Assembly (NCBI GenBank): GCA_963742715.1
Contig: CAVUMR010000003.1
Location: 1,455,353-1,519,352 of the forward strand
Length of the DNA: 64,000 nucleotides
Direction: 5' to 3'
Origin: CAVUMR01 sp963742715
GTDB lineage: Bacteria > Actinomycetota > Actinomycetes > Mycobacteriales > Micromonosporaceae
Shown here piece by piece: positions 8,463 to 16,603 of this stretch; within the stretch, counting starts at the first letter, position 1; each line of letters starts with the position of its first letter. The translations under genes and the position numbers were made by a program. Under the pieces are notes generated by a model. That model searched no databases. It saw only the letters and a list, made by a program, of their open reading frames with translations, and was not told the DNA's origin.

Positions 8463-9938
8463 TCAGCCCCCGTTGAGAATGCTGATCCACAGCACCACCA
8501 GCCAGACCATGATGCCGACGACGCCCAGCGTCACCCCGACCGCGAGCAGTGGATCGGGGGTACGGCCGCGCTGCCGGGCGTGCCGCAGCGCGACCGCGGC
8601 AAGGATCAGGGCCACCACCGAACCACCGGGGGTCAGCAGCCCGACCACGCCGAATACCACAGACCCCCAGCCGCCGGCCGTACGCCGCCCGGACGCGGGC
8701 GCGACCGCCTCGGCGTGCGCCAACGCGGTCAACCGGTCCCGGGTGTACGCGATGTCCCGCAGGCAGCGATCCATCGCCGCGGTACGTCCGGTCGCTGCCG
8801 CCGAGGTGACGAGCGCGTGCCGGTCGACGGAACCGGTGGAGGCCGCCCGGCTCAGTTCGACGGCCAGCCGCGCCTGGGCCCGTTGCAGCCGGCGAACCAG
8901 CCGCATGCCGCGCAGACCGGCCCGGTGCCGCGCGTACACCCGGGCCGCTTCGCGGCGTCGTCCGGAGACCAGCGCGGTGATCTCGCGCGGGGTCACCACG
9001 GCCGGGTCCAGCCCGGACAGGTGCCTGGCGTAGTAGTCGGCCTCGTGCCGCCGCGCCGCCCGCACCAGGTACAGCACCAGCAGGAAGCCGGGGCTGCCCT
9101 TGATCAGCACGGCCGCGAGTACACCGGGCAGGCCATAGCTGAACGCCTCGGCGAGCAACGGCGAGTTCCAGACGAAGTGACAGGTCCAGGCGCCGGCGAA
9201 CGCGAGTACCGCGACGCCCAGCCGGATCCAGCGCGACCGGTGCACCGACACGACCGCGTACCCGATGCCGGCGCCGGCGAGCGCGGTGAACATCGTGTGG
9301 CTCCACAACCCGCCGAGGAACCCGCGGGCCAGGAAGACGACCGCCACCGGCGTCAACTGGTCGCCGTCGCCGGCCAGCGCCACCGCGTTCACCGCGTAGA
9401 CGAAGTCCTCCACCACCTGGAAGCCGAGCCCGATCAGCGCGCCGTACACCACGCCGTCGAGCACGCTGTTGAGCTGGTGGCGCGCGAGCAGCACGATCAC
9501 CAGCACGCCGAGCGCCTTGGCGGTCTCCTCGGTGCTCGGGCCGGCGATGGCGGGGGTCCACACGTCACCGAACGCCGGCGAGACGGTCTTGGCGATGATG
9601 TCGTGGATGGCGCTGTTGCCGGACAGCGCCAGCGAGGTGGCCACCAGCCCGCCCCAGCCGAACGCGATGGCGAGCAGCACCGGCGGCTCCCGCTCCAGGT
9701 AGTCCAACTGGTGGACCACCTGGAGGAACGGGATCGCGTACAGGGAGAACAGTACGAACGCGGCCACCGACGCCCGCGGGTAGCTCGTCGCGTAGACCTG
9801 GATCAGGTCGCCGATCCGCCAGGCGCCCACCGCGATCAGCCCGGCGGCCAGCCAGAACGCCGGCAGCCGGGGCGAGAGGATCCGCGCCGGGGTGATCGGG
9901 GCGGGCCGCACCCGCCCGGGCACCGCCGCCCCGGTCAC
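8463..9938 (-). CDS. PrsW-family intramembrane metalloprotease
   Basis: A 491-residue membrane protein with about ten helices in the first 330 residues and a soluble, Arg-rich C-terminal region ending in two more hydrophobic segments. It has the three PrsW catalytic elements: an EETAK motif (GPSTEETAKALG), VVEDFVYA and a histidine in SHTMFTALAG. In Bacillus, PrsW cleaves an anti-sigma factor; the substrate here is unknown. Its ATG at 9938 overlaps the stop of the preceding gene by four bases, so translation is probably coupled. Confidence 0.88.
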   Translation of the reverse strand: MTGAAVPGRVRPAPITPARILSPRLPAFWLAAGLIAVGAWRIGDLIQVYATSYPRASVAAFVLFSLYAIPFLQVVHQLDYLEREPPVLLAIAFGWGGLVATSLALSGNSAIHDIIAKTVSPAFGDVWTPAIAGPSTEETAKALGVLVIVLLARHQLNSVLDGVVYGALIGLGFQVVEDFVYAVNAVALAGDGDQLTPVAVVFLARGFLGGLWSHTMFTALAGAGIGYAVVSVHRSRWIRLGVAVLAFAGAWTCHFVWNSPLLAEAFSYGLPGVLAAVLIKGSPGFLLVLYLVRAARRHEADYYARHLSGLDPAVVTPREITALVSGRRREAARVYARHRAGLRGMRLVRRLQRAQARLAVELSRAASTGSVDRHALVTSAAATGRTAAMDRCLRDIAYTRDRLTALAHAEAVAPASGRRTAGGWGSVVFGVVGLLTPGGSVVALILAAVALRHARQRGRTPDPLLAVGVTLGVVGIMVWLVVLWISILNGG

Positions 9939-10504
9939 CGCGCGGGCCCGAACTCGATGCTGGCGACCATCGTCCGCAGCTGGTCGAGCACGCCGCGCAG
10001 GTCCAGCTCCGACCCGCTCGCGGTGACTTCGGCCGCTGTACCTCCGGACAGAAAGACCGCGTAGTAGCCGTTCCGGCCGGGGGACGAGTAGCTGCCCTGC
10101 CGACCGGCCAACTCCTCGTCGGTACGTATCTCGTGGTCGTCCTGCGACACCTGGTACCCGCGCTTGGCCTCGATGCGCCGGCGTACCCGCTCGGACAGCC
10201 CGGCCAGCGATCCGAGGTACGCCTCGGCCCGGATCTCGACCCGCACGCTGCCGATGCCGACCAGGAGAACCGCGCGCGCCGGTGAGGTGCCGGTGACGTC
10301 GAGCTGCGCGCCAGCCGGTGGAAGTACGGTCACGCCCTGGCCGACCACCAGCCTGGTACCGGCCTGCACCTCCCGCTCCGCGGGCAGCGCTCTGTTGACC
10401 AGCGGCAAGCCGATGGAGATGACGGCGCTGACGAGAAGGATGACCAGGCTGCCGACGAGATTCCCGGCAAAACCGGATCCCGGACGTACCGACCGTTTCA
10501 CCAC
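9935..10504 (-). CDS. Single-pass membrane protein of unknown function, coupled to PrsW
   Basis: About 189 residues: a short basic N-terminus, one transmembrane segment (NLVGSLVILLVSAVISIGLP) and an extracytoplasmic domain of roughly 140 residues with no family I recognise. Its stop overlaps the start of the PrsW-like gene by four bases, so the two may work together, for example as a protease and a partner or regulator; that is inference. A GTG at 10504 with a G-rich site upstream is preferred. An ATG at 10540 would add 12 residues but has no ribosome binding site. Confidence 0.7.
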   Translation of the reverse strand: MVKRSVRPGSGFAGNLVGSLVILLVSAVISIGLPLVNRALPAEREVQAGTRLVVGQGVTVLPPAGAQLDVTGTSPARAVLLVGIGSVRVEIRAEAYLGSLAGLSERVRRRIEAKRGYQVSQDDHEIRTDEELAGRQGSYSSPGRNGYYAVFLSGGTAAEVTASGSELDLRGVLDQLRTMVASIEFGPAR

Positions 10505-10652
10505 CGGAACCCGCCCCCCGTCCCCGCCTGGCGGGACCATCCGGAATGTACCGCAGCGCGACGGCCCAGGGACGCCCCGTGTCTGTCCCATCCGCGACCC
10601 GACCGCGTCACCGCGGCTCGGCACCGGAGCCGCCCACCGGCAGGATGGCGGG

Positions 10653-11264
10653 ATGGAATTCAGCGAGGTGGTCCGGCGCCGGCGGATGGTCCGCAACTAC
10701 GACCCGGATCGGCCGGTACCCCCGGAACTCGTCGAACGGATCCTCGCCCACGCGGTACGCGCGCCGAGTGCCGGCTTCTCGCAGGGGTGGGCGTTCCTGG
10801 TGCTCGACGAGCCGGCGGACCGGGAGAGGTTCTGGACGGCGGCGACCCCGCCCACGCCGACCGTCGCGCGACCGCAGGACGGCTGGTTGGTTCGGATGAA
10901 GCGGGCGCCGCTGCTGGTCGTACCGCTGTCGCACAAGCGGGCGTACCTGGACCGGTACGCCGAGGCGGACAAGGGCTGGACGGATCGCGACGAGGCGCGC
11001 TGGCCGGTGCCCTACTGGGATATCGACACCGGGATGGCCGCGCTGTTGATGCTGCTGACCGCCGTGGACGAGGGATTGGGTGCCTGCTTCTTCGGCATCC
11101 CGCCGGAGCAGATCCCATCGTTCCGGGAAGCGTTCGCGGTACCGGCGGACTACACCCCGATCGGGGCGGTCAGCATCGGCTACCGGGCACCGGACCCGCA
11201 GTCCGGTTCACTTCGCCGGGGCCACCGGCCGCTCGACGAGGTCGTGCATCGCGGCCGGTGGTGA
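10653..11264 (+). CDS. Nitroreductase family protein
   Basis: A 203-residue FMN-dependent oxidoreductase. The N-terminal FMN-binding motif FSEVVRRRRMVRNYDPD, the ARAPSAGFSQGW-type helix and the C-terminal GACFFGIP segment are all nitroreductase hallmarks. Members of this branch act on unidentified substrates. The ATG at 10653 was chosen because homology begins exactly there; longer in-frame upstream sequence is not conserved. It is divergent from the PrsW pair and convergent with bldC. Confidence 0.87.
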   Translation: MEFSEVVRRRRMVRNYDPDRPVPPELVERILAHAVRAPSAGFSQGWAFLVLDEPADRERFWTAATPPTPTVARPQDGWLVRMKRAPLLVVPLSHKRAYLDRYAEADKGWTDRDEARWPVPYWDIDTGMAALLMLLTAVDEGLGACFFGIPPEQIPSFREAFAVPADYTPIGAVSIGYRAPDPQSGSLRRGHRPLDEVVHRGRW

Positions 11265-11372
11265 CTCACGGATTAGTCGCCGGTTTGGCGGTAACCGTTG
11301 ACCGGGGCCTGCCCTGCGCGGGCGTACGGCTGGGTCAGCGGTGCCGGCGGCTGCCGCGTCGGAAACTGGTAA

Positions 11373-11406
11373 GGGCGCGATCGACGCTTACGCGTTGATC
11401 ACGCCC
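11373..11406. terminator. Bidirectional terminator between nitroreductase gene and bldC
   Basis: An imperfect inverted repeat (GGGCG...ACGC, four-base loop, GCGT...CGCCC) of about 15 paired positions with one mismatch and one G-T wobble. It lies between two convergent genes. On the minus strand it ends in a short TT. It could serve both genes. Confidence 0.5.
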
Positions 11407-11490
11407 CCGCCTGTTGAGTTGTACCGTCGAGCTGCCGGCTATTCCAGCCGGGCATCAACCGGGACGCCGAGGCGCCGCGGTTGTCGTCGG

Positions 11491-11700
11491 TCACTCGCCC
11501 TGACGCTGCTGGGGAATCTGTCCCTGCAGCAGGGCGCGAACCTCCGACTCCCGGTACCGGCGGTGGCCGCCGAGGGTCCTGATTGCGCTGAGCTTGCCAG
11601 CCTTGGCCCACCGGGTAACAGTCTTGGGGTCGACTCGGAACATCGAAGCGACCTCAGCCGGCGTCAACAGCGGCTCGGGTTCGTGCGTACGCGATGCCAT
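11491..11700 (-). CDS. bldC: Developmental regulator BldC
   Basis: A 69-residue MerR-like winged-helix DNA-binding protein, nearly identical in motif content to Streptomyces BldC. The core includes LLTPAEVASMFRVDPKTVTR, then WAKAGKLSAIRTLGGHRRY and a C-terminal RALLQGQIPQQR. In Streptomyces, BldC binds DNA cooperatively on direct repeats and controls the timing of differentiation. The ATG is preceded by GGAGG. The neighbouring conserved hypothetical and branched-chain amino acid dehydrogenase match the order I recall for Streptomyces coelicolor around bldC. Confidence 0.95.
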   Translation of the reverse strand: MASRTHEPEPLLTPAEVASMFRVDPKTVTRWAKAGKLSAIRTLGGHRRYRESEVRALLQGQIPQQRQGE

Positions 11701-11859
11701 CGTTCCTCCACGTTGCTCACAAAGCGCTACCGGGGTCCCGCCGGTGGCGCAAATCCATCGTCCGGCCTGTCCCCGATGTCCGACATGGGCCGAACGGATG
11801 AAGGTCGGTGGACGACCGGTGGATAAAAAGCCCGCTAGTCCCGATTTGTCGCTGTCCGA

Positions 11860-12699
11860 TTAGTTACACCTCTCCATAAGCTGTACCGCGCGCCAGCGCT
11901 CCACGAGCCGCTCATATACCTCCCCAGCAGCCGTAACGTCCCCGCGAGCCAGTGCGGCGAGGCCGTCCGCGGCCAGTCCCGGCGAGTCATCGGCGAGCAT
12001 CGCCTTGTTGGTCAGCACGTTCACGAGGCCGCCGTAGTCCAGTTCGACCACCGAACGCGGGTGGAACTCCTCCAACCACTGGACACACTCCGCCATACCT
12101 GAGGTCACCGGAGAGTCACCGACCGATCGCCGCAGCACCGCCAGCGCCCGGTGCCCGCGCCGTCTGGCCCGGGCCATCGTGGTCCGGTACCGCAGGTGGC
12201 GTTCGCCCTTCTCCACCGAGATGTCGCGCTCGTCGAGGTCCACGAAGGCGAACCAGCGCACCGGTACCCCCCAGCCGGACGCCAGCTCGTGCAGCCGCGG
12301 CGCGCCCTGCTCGAGTACCCGTGCGCCACTGCGCCAGTCGGCCACCACCCGCTCCGCGCTACCGGCCAGCGCCGGGGGCACGAACGCGTCGGCGATGACG
12401 GCCGGTACTCCCTGCCGCGCCGTCAGCGCCGCCTCGGCCACCCTGATCCGCAGGTTCCACGGGCACACCAGCAGCGCGCCCTCGTCCTCGATGACGTACG
12501 CGTCCTCGGGCAGGTCAGGCAGCTTGGTCCAGCCGATACCGACCGCGTCGAGGACCAGTTGCCGCTGCCAGGCCGGCCCCCGCGCCGGCGGTACCGGGCG
12601 ACCGTCGTTGACGTACCGCCGCCAGAACTGCTGGCGCTCACGGTCGAAGGCGACCAGCGGCTCGTACACCCGGAGGTACGTGACAAAGGGAGGCGGCAC
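11860..12699 (-). CDS. Conserved actinobacterial hypothetical protein beside bldC
   Basis: A soluble protein of about 279 residues with no recognised domain. It has a conserved-looking N-terminus (PPPFVTYLRVYEPLVAFDRE), a segment with LVCPWNLRIRVAEAALTAR, and a Cys-rich-free helical C-terminus. The GTG at 12699 was chosen because conservation appears to start there. ATG codons at 12738 and further upstream are in frame but lack a ribosome binding site. It is transcribed toward bldC and divergently from the dehydrogenase. I recall a similar gene in this position in Streptomyces, but no function is known. Confidence 0.72.
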   Translation of the reverse strand: MPPPFVTYLRVYEPLVAFDRERQQFWRRYVNDGRPVPPARGPAWQRQLVLDAVGIGWTKLPDLPEDAYVIEDEGALLVCPWNLRIRVAEAALTARQGVPAVIADAFVPPALAGSAERVVADWRSGARVLEQGAPRLHELASGWGVPVRWFAFVDLDERDISVEKGERHLRYRTTMARARRRGHRALAVLRRSVGDSPVTSGMAECVQWLEEFHPRSVVELDYGGLVNVLTNKAMLADDSPGLAADGLAALARGDVTAAGEVYERLVERWRAVQLMERCN

Positions 12700-12952
12700 G
12701 GGCCGATCGTCGCACGTACCGACCGGCCGGTTCGACATGCACCGGCCGACCGGATCGACGCTCGAGTCCCGCTGGATCCGGTACCGCATGAGCGTGCCCA
12801 CCATGGGCGGTGGCCCACCGGCGAGCGCCGCCGTCCGCTGCCACGGACGTCCTGACCGGCGGTTCGCCACTACGCTCGACCGTGTCGGCAGACCCGCCGG
12901 CACGAGCTGTCACCCCACAAGGGCGCTGCACCCTCGATCGTCAGGAGCAGGC

Positions 12953-14074
12953 ATGGGCGTATTCACCAGTACCGAGCGCAGCGCCGCGCTCGGGCCGGCC
13001 GAGGTCGTGACCGAACCCGGGCATGAACAGGTGGTGTTCTGCCAGGACCGGCGGAGTGGCCTGCGGGCCATCATCGCGATCTACTCGACGGCACTGGGCC
13101 CGGCGCTCGGCGGCACCCGGTTCTACCCGTACGCCAGTGAGCAGGACGCCCTGCACGACGTGCTCGGATTGTCCAAGGGGATGGCGTACAAGAACGCGCT
13201 CGCCGGCCTGGACCTCGGCGGCGGCAAGGCAGTGATCTGGGGTGACCCGGCGCAGGACAAGTCCGAAGCACTGCTGCGCGCGTACGGCCGGTTCGTCGAG
13301 TCGCTCGGCGGCCGCTACTACACCGCCTGCGACGTCGGTACGTACGTGGCCGACATGGACGTGATCGCCAAGGAGACCCGCTGGGTGACCGGCCGGTCGC
13401 CCGAGCACGGCGGCTGCGGCGACTCGTCGATCCTGACCGCCTTCGGGGTGTACCAGGGCATGCGCGCGGCCGGTGAACATGTCTGGGGTACGCCGAGCCT
13501 GCGCGGTCGCCGGATCGGTATCGCCGGCGTGGGCAAGGTCGGCAAGTACCTGGTGCAGCACCTCGTGGCGGAGGGCGCGTCGCTGGTGGTCACCGACGTG
13601 AGCGAGCCGGCGATCGAGTGGGTGCGGGCCACCTACCCGCAGGCTGACGTGGCCGACGACCCGGACGCGATGATCCGCTCGGGTATCGACGTGTACGCGC
13701 CGTGCGCGCTCGGCGGAGCCCTGAACGACGAGAGCGTGCCGGTACTCACCGCCAAGGTGGTCTGTGGCGCGGCCAACAACCAGCTCGCGCATCCGGGCAT
13801 CGAGAAGACCCTGGAGGACCGCGGCATCCTGTACGCGCCGGACTATGTGGTCAACGCGGGCGGCGTGATCCAGGTGGCCGACGAGATCGAGGGCTTCAAC
13901 TTCGAGCGGGCCAAGGCCCGCGCGACCCGCATCTACGACACCACGAAGCAGATCCTCGCCCTGGCCAGCGAAGAAGGTGTACCGCCGGCGGTGGCGGCCG
14001 ACCGGCTCGCGGAGCGGCGGATGGCCGAATGCGGTCGGTTGCGGACGATCCTGCTGCCGGGACAGGGTCGCTGA
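12953..14074 (+). CDS. vdh: Leucine/valine dehydrogenase (Glu/Leu/Phe/Val dehydrogenase family)
   Basis: A 373-residue NAD-dependent amino acid dehydrogenase that oxidatively deaminates branched-chain amino acids to 2-keto acids. The substrate-binding Lys80 (KGMAYKNALAGLDLGGGK) and catalytic Lys92 region are present. The Rossmann motif IGIAGVGKVGKYL and the C-terminal YVVNAGGVIQ are also family hallmarks. Leucine and valine dehydrogenases cannot be separated by eye; the vdh symbol rests on the bldC neighbourhood. The ATG follows AGGAG with good spacing. The keto acids could feed branched fatty acid or polyketide starter synthesis. Confidence 0.92.
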   Translation: MGVFTSTERSAALGPAEVVTEPGHEQVVFCQDRRSGLRAIIAIYSTALGPALGGTRFYPYASEQDALHDVLGLSKGMAYKNALAGLDLGGGKAVIWGDPAQDKSEALLRAYGRFVESLGGRYYTACDVGTYVADMDVIAKETRWVTGRSPEHGGCGDSSILTAFGVYQGMRAAGEHVWGTPSLRGRRIGIAGVGKVGKYLVQHLVAEGASLVVTDVSEPAIEWVRATYPQADVADDPDAMIRSGIDVYAPCALGGALNDESVPVLTAKVVCGAANNQLAHPGIEKTLEDRGILYAPDYVVNAGGVIQVADEIEGFNFERAKARATRIYDTTKQILALASEEGVPPAVAADRLAERRMAECGRLRTILLPGQGR

Positions 14075-14215
14075 CCGGCGGGTTCGTCGTCGCTGCTGGC
14101 TCGCCGTCGCTGCTGGCTCGGTGACCGGGCCGGCGTCCGCGCCGGCTCGCTGATGTTGCCGGTGCGTTCCCTGCTGGCCCGGTGACCGGGCCGGCTGCTC
14201 GACCCAGGTGTGTTG

Positions 14216-14248
14216 TCCCGGGTCGGGGTCGCTGACCCCGGCCCGGGA
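14216..14248 (+). terminator. Strong hairpin downstream of the amino acid dehydrogenase gene
   Basis: A 15-bp stem (14216-14230 against 14234-14248, one G-T wobble) with a GCT loop. It can be extended outward by a further five pairs past a single bulge. It lies about 140 bases after the stop. The rest of 14075-14496 shows no gene. It contains a short direct repeat of CTGCTGGCTCG-like sequence at 14091-14200 and the DUF3073 leader. Confidence 0.55.
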
Positions 14249-14496
14249 ACACCGGCGTCGACGCGTCACGCGGTAGCGGCCAGAGTCGACGCGGGCTCCT
14301 TACGGAACGTGTCGCGTGACAATCTCTCCGCGCTCTTCACCCGGCAACCGGCCAGTTTCCGACAAGGCGCCCTCTGGAGGGCGGGCCGACGTGCAATCGG
14401 CGAGGTCGGCGCTGTACCGTTGTAGCCACGAGAGATGCCTAACGTCACCGGGGTTGCCTCGGGCTGCCCCGTCATTCTGTGCGAGGGGGTCGAGCC

Positions 14497-14718
14497 ATGG
14501 GGCGCGGCCGTGCTAAGGCCAAGCAGACAAAAGTGGCCCGGGAACTGAAGTACCACACCCCCAACACCGATCTGACCGCACTTCAGCGCGAGCTGAGCGG
14601 CCAGGGCGGATCGGGTGGCGAGCTCGAGGATGAGTTCGACGACGACACGGACGACGACGATCCATACGTCGCCTACGTCGACGAGGACGAAGACGAGGAG
14701 CCGGCGCGCGGGCGCTGA
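14497..14718 (+). CDS. DUF3073 domain-containing protein
   Basis: A 73-residue protein with the conserved basic N-terminus MGRGRAKAKQTKVARELKY of DUF3073, followed by DLTALQREL and a long Asp/Glu-rich tail. The family is widespread in Actinobacteria and its function is unknown; the basic head and acidic tail suggest nucleic acid or protein binding. The ATG at 14497 follows GAGGGGGT. A second in-frame start six codons upstream is less well placed. It is followed by the hairpin repeat array. Confidence 0.9.
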   Translation: MGRGRAKAKQTKVARELKYHTPNTDLTALQRELSGQGGSGGELEDEFDDDTDDDDPYVAYVDEDEDEEPARGR

Positions 14719-14750
14719 AGCGCCGTCGCGACCTCGACCGCACCTCTTCT

Positions 14751-14772
14751 AGCCGCCCTTCCAGGGGCGGCT
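14751..14772 (+). terminator. Terminator hairpin of the DUF3073 gene (first unit of the repeat array)
   Basis: AGCCGCCC and GGGCGGCT form a perfect 8-bp stem around a six-base loop, 32 bases after the DUF3073 stop. Closely related hairpins recur four more times downstream. Confidence 0.6.
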
Positions 14773-15045
14773 TTGGCAACCCCACCGCCACCTCGGGGGT
14801 ACTTCCGTTGCCATAGCCGCCCTTCCCGGGGCGGCCCGAGCAACCCCACCGCCGCCTCGCGGCTCGGTCCGTCACCCGGCCACCGCCCCTCCCGGGGCGG
14901 CCCGAGCAACCCCACCGCCGCCTCGCGGCTCGGTCCGTCGCCCGGCCACCGCCCCCTCCCAGGCGGCTTCAGCAACCAACCCCACCCCCACTTCGCGGGC
15001 GCCCGTCGCCCTTCCCGGGCGGCCTCAGCAACCCCATCGCCGCCT
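14751..15045. repeat. Degenerate tandem array of hairpin-containing units, about 56-66 bp period
   Basis: About five units. Each has a GCCGCCC-loop-GGGCGGC hairpin followed by a segment resembling AGCAACCCCACCGCC and a GC-rich spacer. The second and third copies are spaced exactly 66 bp (14831 and 14897) and are almost identical over the whole unit; the outer copies are more degenerate. The stretch has no supported gene on either strand, although the 66-bp period keeps reading frames open and creates spurious open frames. Confidence 0.8.
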
Positions 15046-15311
15046 CACGGGTTCTCCGCTCCCCGCCTACCGCCACGCTGGCGGTCCGGACCGGAGGAGC
15101 CGCGACGCCGCGGTGGTTGCGCTCCCACCCCGCCGCCAACTCTCGACTCGCCGTTACTGAACGTGACGGACACGTGTCCGTTATTGGCGTAAATCTGGCG
15201 GTTCGGTGGGGATCACGATCTGTCCGACAAGCCCGATCTGGTGTTTACTTGACGCGCTCCGGAGCGAGACACTGAACGCGAATAGTCCTACACATCAGGG
15301 GGTCGACATCG

Positions 15312-15536
15312 ATGCCGATGCAGTCTCCGAGCCGGCCTTTCGGCCTACGGTTCGCGGTCACGCCATCTACCACCATCGATATCGATCTCGACGCGATTGA
15401 CTACGACGAAGACCGGCAGATCGCCATGACATGGTCGGGCGGTCAACGCGTTCCCCTTACCGACCACCGGATGGGCGTCACACTGCAGAGCAGCGGCGAG
15501 GTCCCCCGCGAGGACGACATCTGGGACAAATCCTGA
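15312..15536 (+). CDS. tgmA: ATP-grasp target RiPP precursor (graspetide precursor, TgmA-like)
   Basis: A 74-residue peptide whose N-terminal part carries RPFGLRFA at residues 8-15, the recognition motif of precursors modified by the TgmB-type ATP-grasp ligases. A linker rich in Ile/Asp follows (TTIDIDLDAIDYDEDRQ). The likely core is the last 20-25 residues, where hydroxyl residues Thr50, Thr57, Ser60 and Ser61 precede acidic Glu63, Glu67, Asp68, Asp69 and Asp72. This suits omega-ester crosslinking between side chains. The ATG follows CAGGGGGT. The ligase gene starts 16 bases after the stop. Family assignment is strong; core boundaries and crosslinks are inference. Confidence 0.88.
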   Translation: MPMQSPSRPFGLRFAVTPSTTIDIDLDAIDYDEDRQIAMTWSGGQRVPLTDHRMGVTLQSSGEVPREDDIWDKS

Positions 15537-15552
15537 CATTAACGGCACACCG

Positions 15553-16521
15553 TTGATTGACCGCGACACAGTTCTCGTACTCACCCGGCGCCTCGATCCG
15601 ACCGCAGACCTTGTGGTGCTCGAGCTCGGCCGCCGAGGCGTACCGGTGTTCCGTTGTGATCTTGCCGACTTCCCGCAACGGCTCCGGCTGGCCGCCGAGT
15701 TCCACGGCCAGTGGGCCGGCACTCTCCGTACTGGCAGCAGGAGCCTGGACCTGCGCCGGGTGCGGTCCGCGTACTACCGCCGCCCGTCCCCGCCCGAGCT
15801 GCCGGCCGGGATGTCCGACACCGAACAACAGTGGGCGGCGACCGAGGCGCGAGCCGCGCTGGACGGGCTGCTGGCGGCGGTACCGGACTGGCTGAACCAT
15901 CCCAGTCGGCTCGAACACGCCGAGCACAAGCCGGTACAACTGGCCGCCGCGGCCGCCGTGGGGCTGACCACGCCCCGCACGTTGATCACCAACGATCCCG
16001 CCTCGGCCGCCGACTTCGTCGGACGGGTCGGCCGGGCGGTGTACAAGCCGTTCTCCTCCACGGTCCGGTCCGAGGCCGGGAAGCAGTTCGTGTACACCAC
16101 CGTGGTGACGCCGTCCGACCTGGCCGGCGCGGGAGTCGAGCACACGGCGCACCTGTTCCAGGAGTGGGTCGACAAGGACCACGAGGTACGGCTCACCGTG
16201 GTGGATGACCAGTTCTTCGCCGCCCGCCTGCTCGGTACGTCGGCGCGGGCGCAGATGGACTGGCGGTCCGACTACGACTCGATCGAGTACGCGGTGACCG
16301 AGCCGCCGCCGCCGGTCGGCACCGCGGTACGCCGAATGCTCGAACACCTGGGTCTACGGTTCGCGGCGATGGACTTCGTCGTCAGGCCGGACGGCAGGTG
16401 GGTGTTCCTCGACCTCAACCCGAACGGCCAATGGGGCTGGATCGAGAACGAGACCGGGCTGCCGATCTGTACCGCGATCGCGGACGCGCTCACCCGACCG
16501 TTGCCGCAGCTCCCGACCTAG
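15553..16521 (+). CDS. tgmB: ATP-grasp ribosomal peptide maturase (TgmB-like)
   Basis: A 322-residue ATP-grasp ligase expected to activate Asp/Glu side chains of the adjacent precursor by phosphorylation and form macrocyclic esters with Thr/Ser. The N-terminal pre-ATP-grasp domain (VLVLTRRLDPTADLVVLELG) is followed by nucleotide-binding segments with AVYKPFSS and FQEWVDKDHEVRLTVVDD. The metal-binding end is VFLDLNPNGQWGW. It appears to start at TTG (15553), since no ATG or GTG fits the family N-terminus. The third partner found in many such loci, a methyltransferase, is absent; downstream is the convergent purM. Confidence 0.9.
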   Translation: MIDRDTVLVLTRRLDPTADLVVLELGRRGVPVFRCDLADFPQRLRLAAEFHGQWAGTLRTGSRSLDLRRVRSAYYRRPSPPELPAGMSDTEQQWAATEARAALDGLLAAVPDWLNHPSRLEHAEHKPVQLAAAAAVGLTTPRTLITNDPASAADFVGRVGRAVYKPFSSTVRSEAGKQFVYTTVVTPSDLAGAGVEHTAHLFQEWVDKDHEVRLTVVDDQFFAARLLGTSARAQMDWRSDYDSIEYAVTEPPPPVGTAVRRMLEHLGLRFAAMDFVVRPDGRWVFLDLNPNGQWGWIENETGLPICTAIADALTRPLPQLPT

Positions 16522-16558
16522 TGGTGGCGCCAGCCGCGCGACCCGTCCGGACATGTAC

Positions 16559-16589
16559 GGGCCGCCCCGGCGCAACGCCAGGGCGGCCC
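16559..16589. terminator. Bidirectional terminator between tgmB and purM
   Basis: GGGCCGCCC (16559-16567) pairs perfectly with GGGCGGCCC (16581-16589), with a further partly paired interior. It lies between convergent genes, so it can end both transcripts. Confidence 0.7.
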
Positions 16590-16603
16590 GATCCGAGCTG
16601 TGT

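Noticed and set aside
14673..15192. Open frames across the hairpin repeat array on both strands
   Set aside because: They follow from the 66-bp period being a multiple of three. The translated units have no homology and no ribosome binding site.
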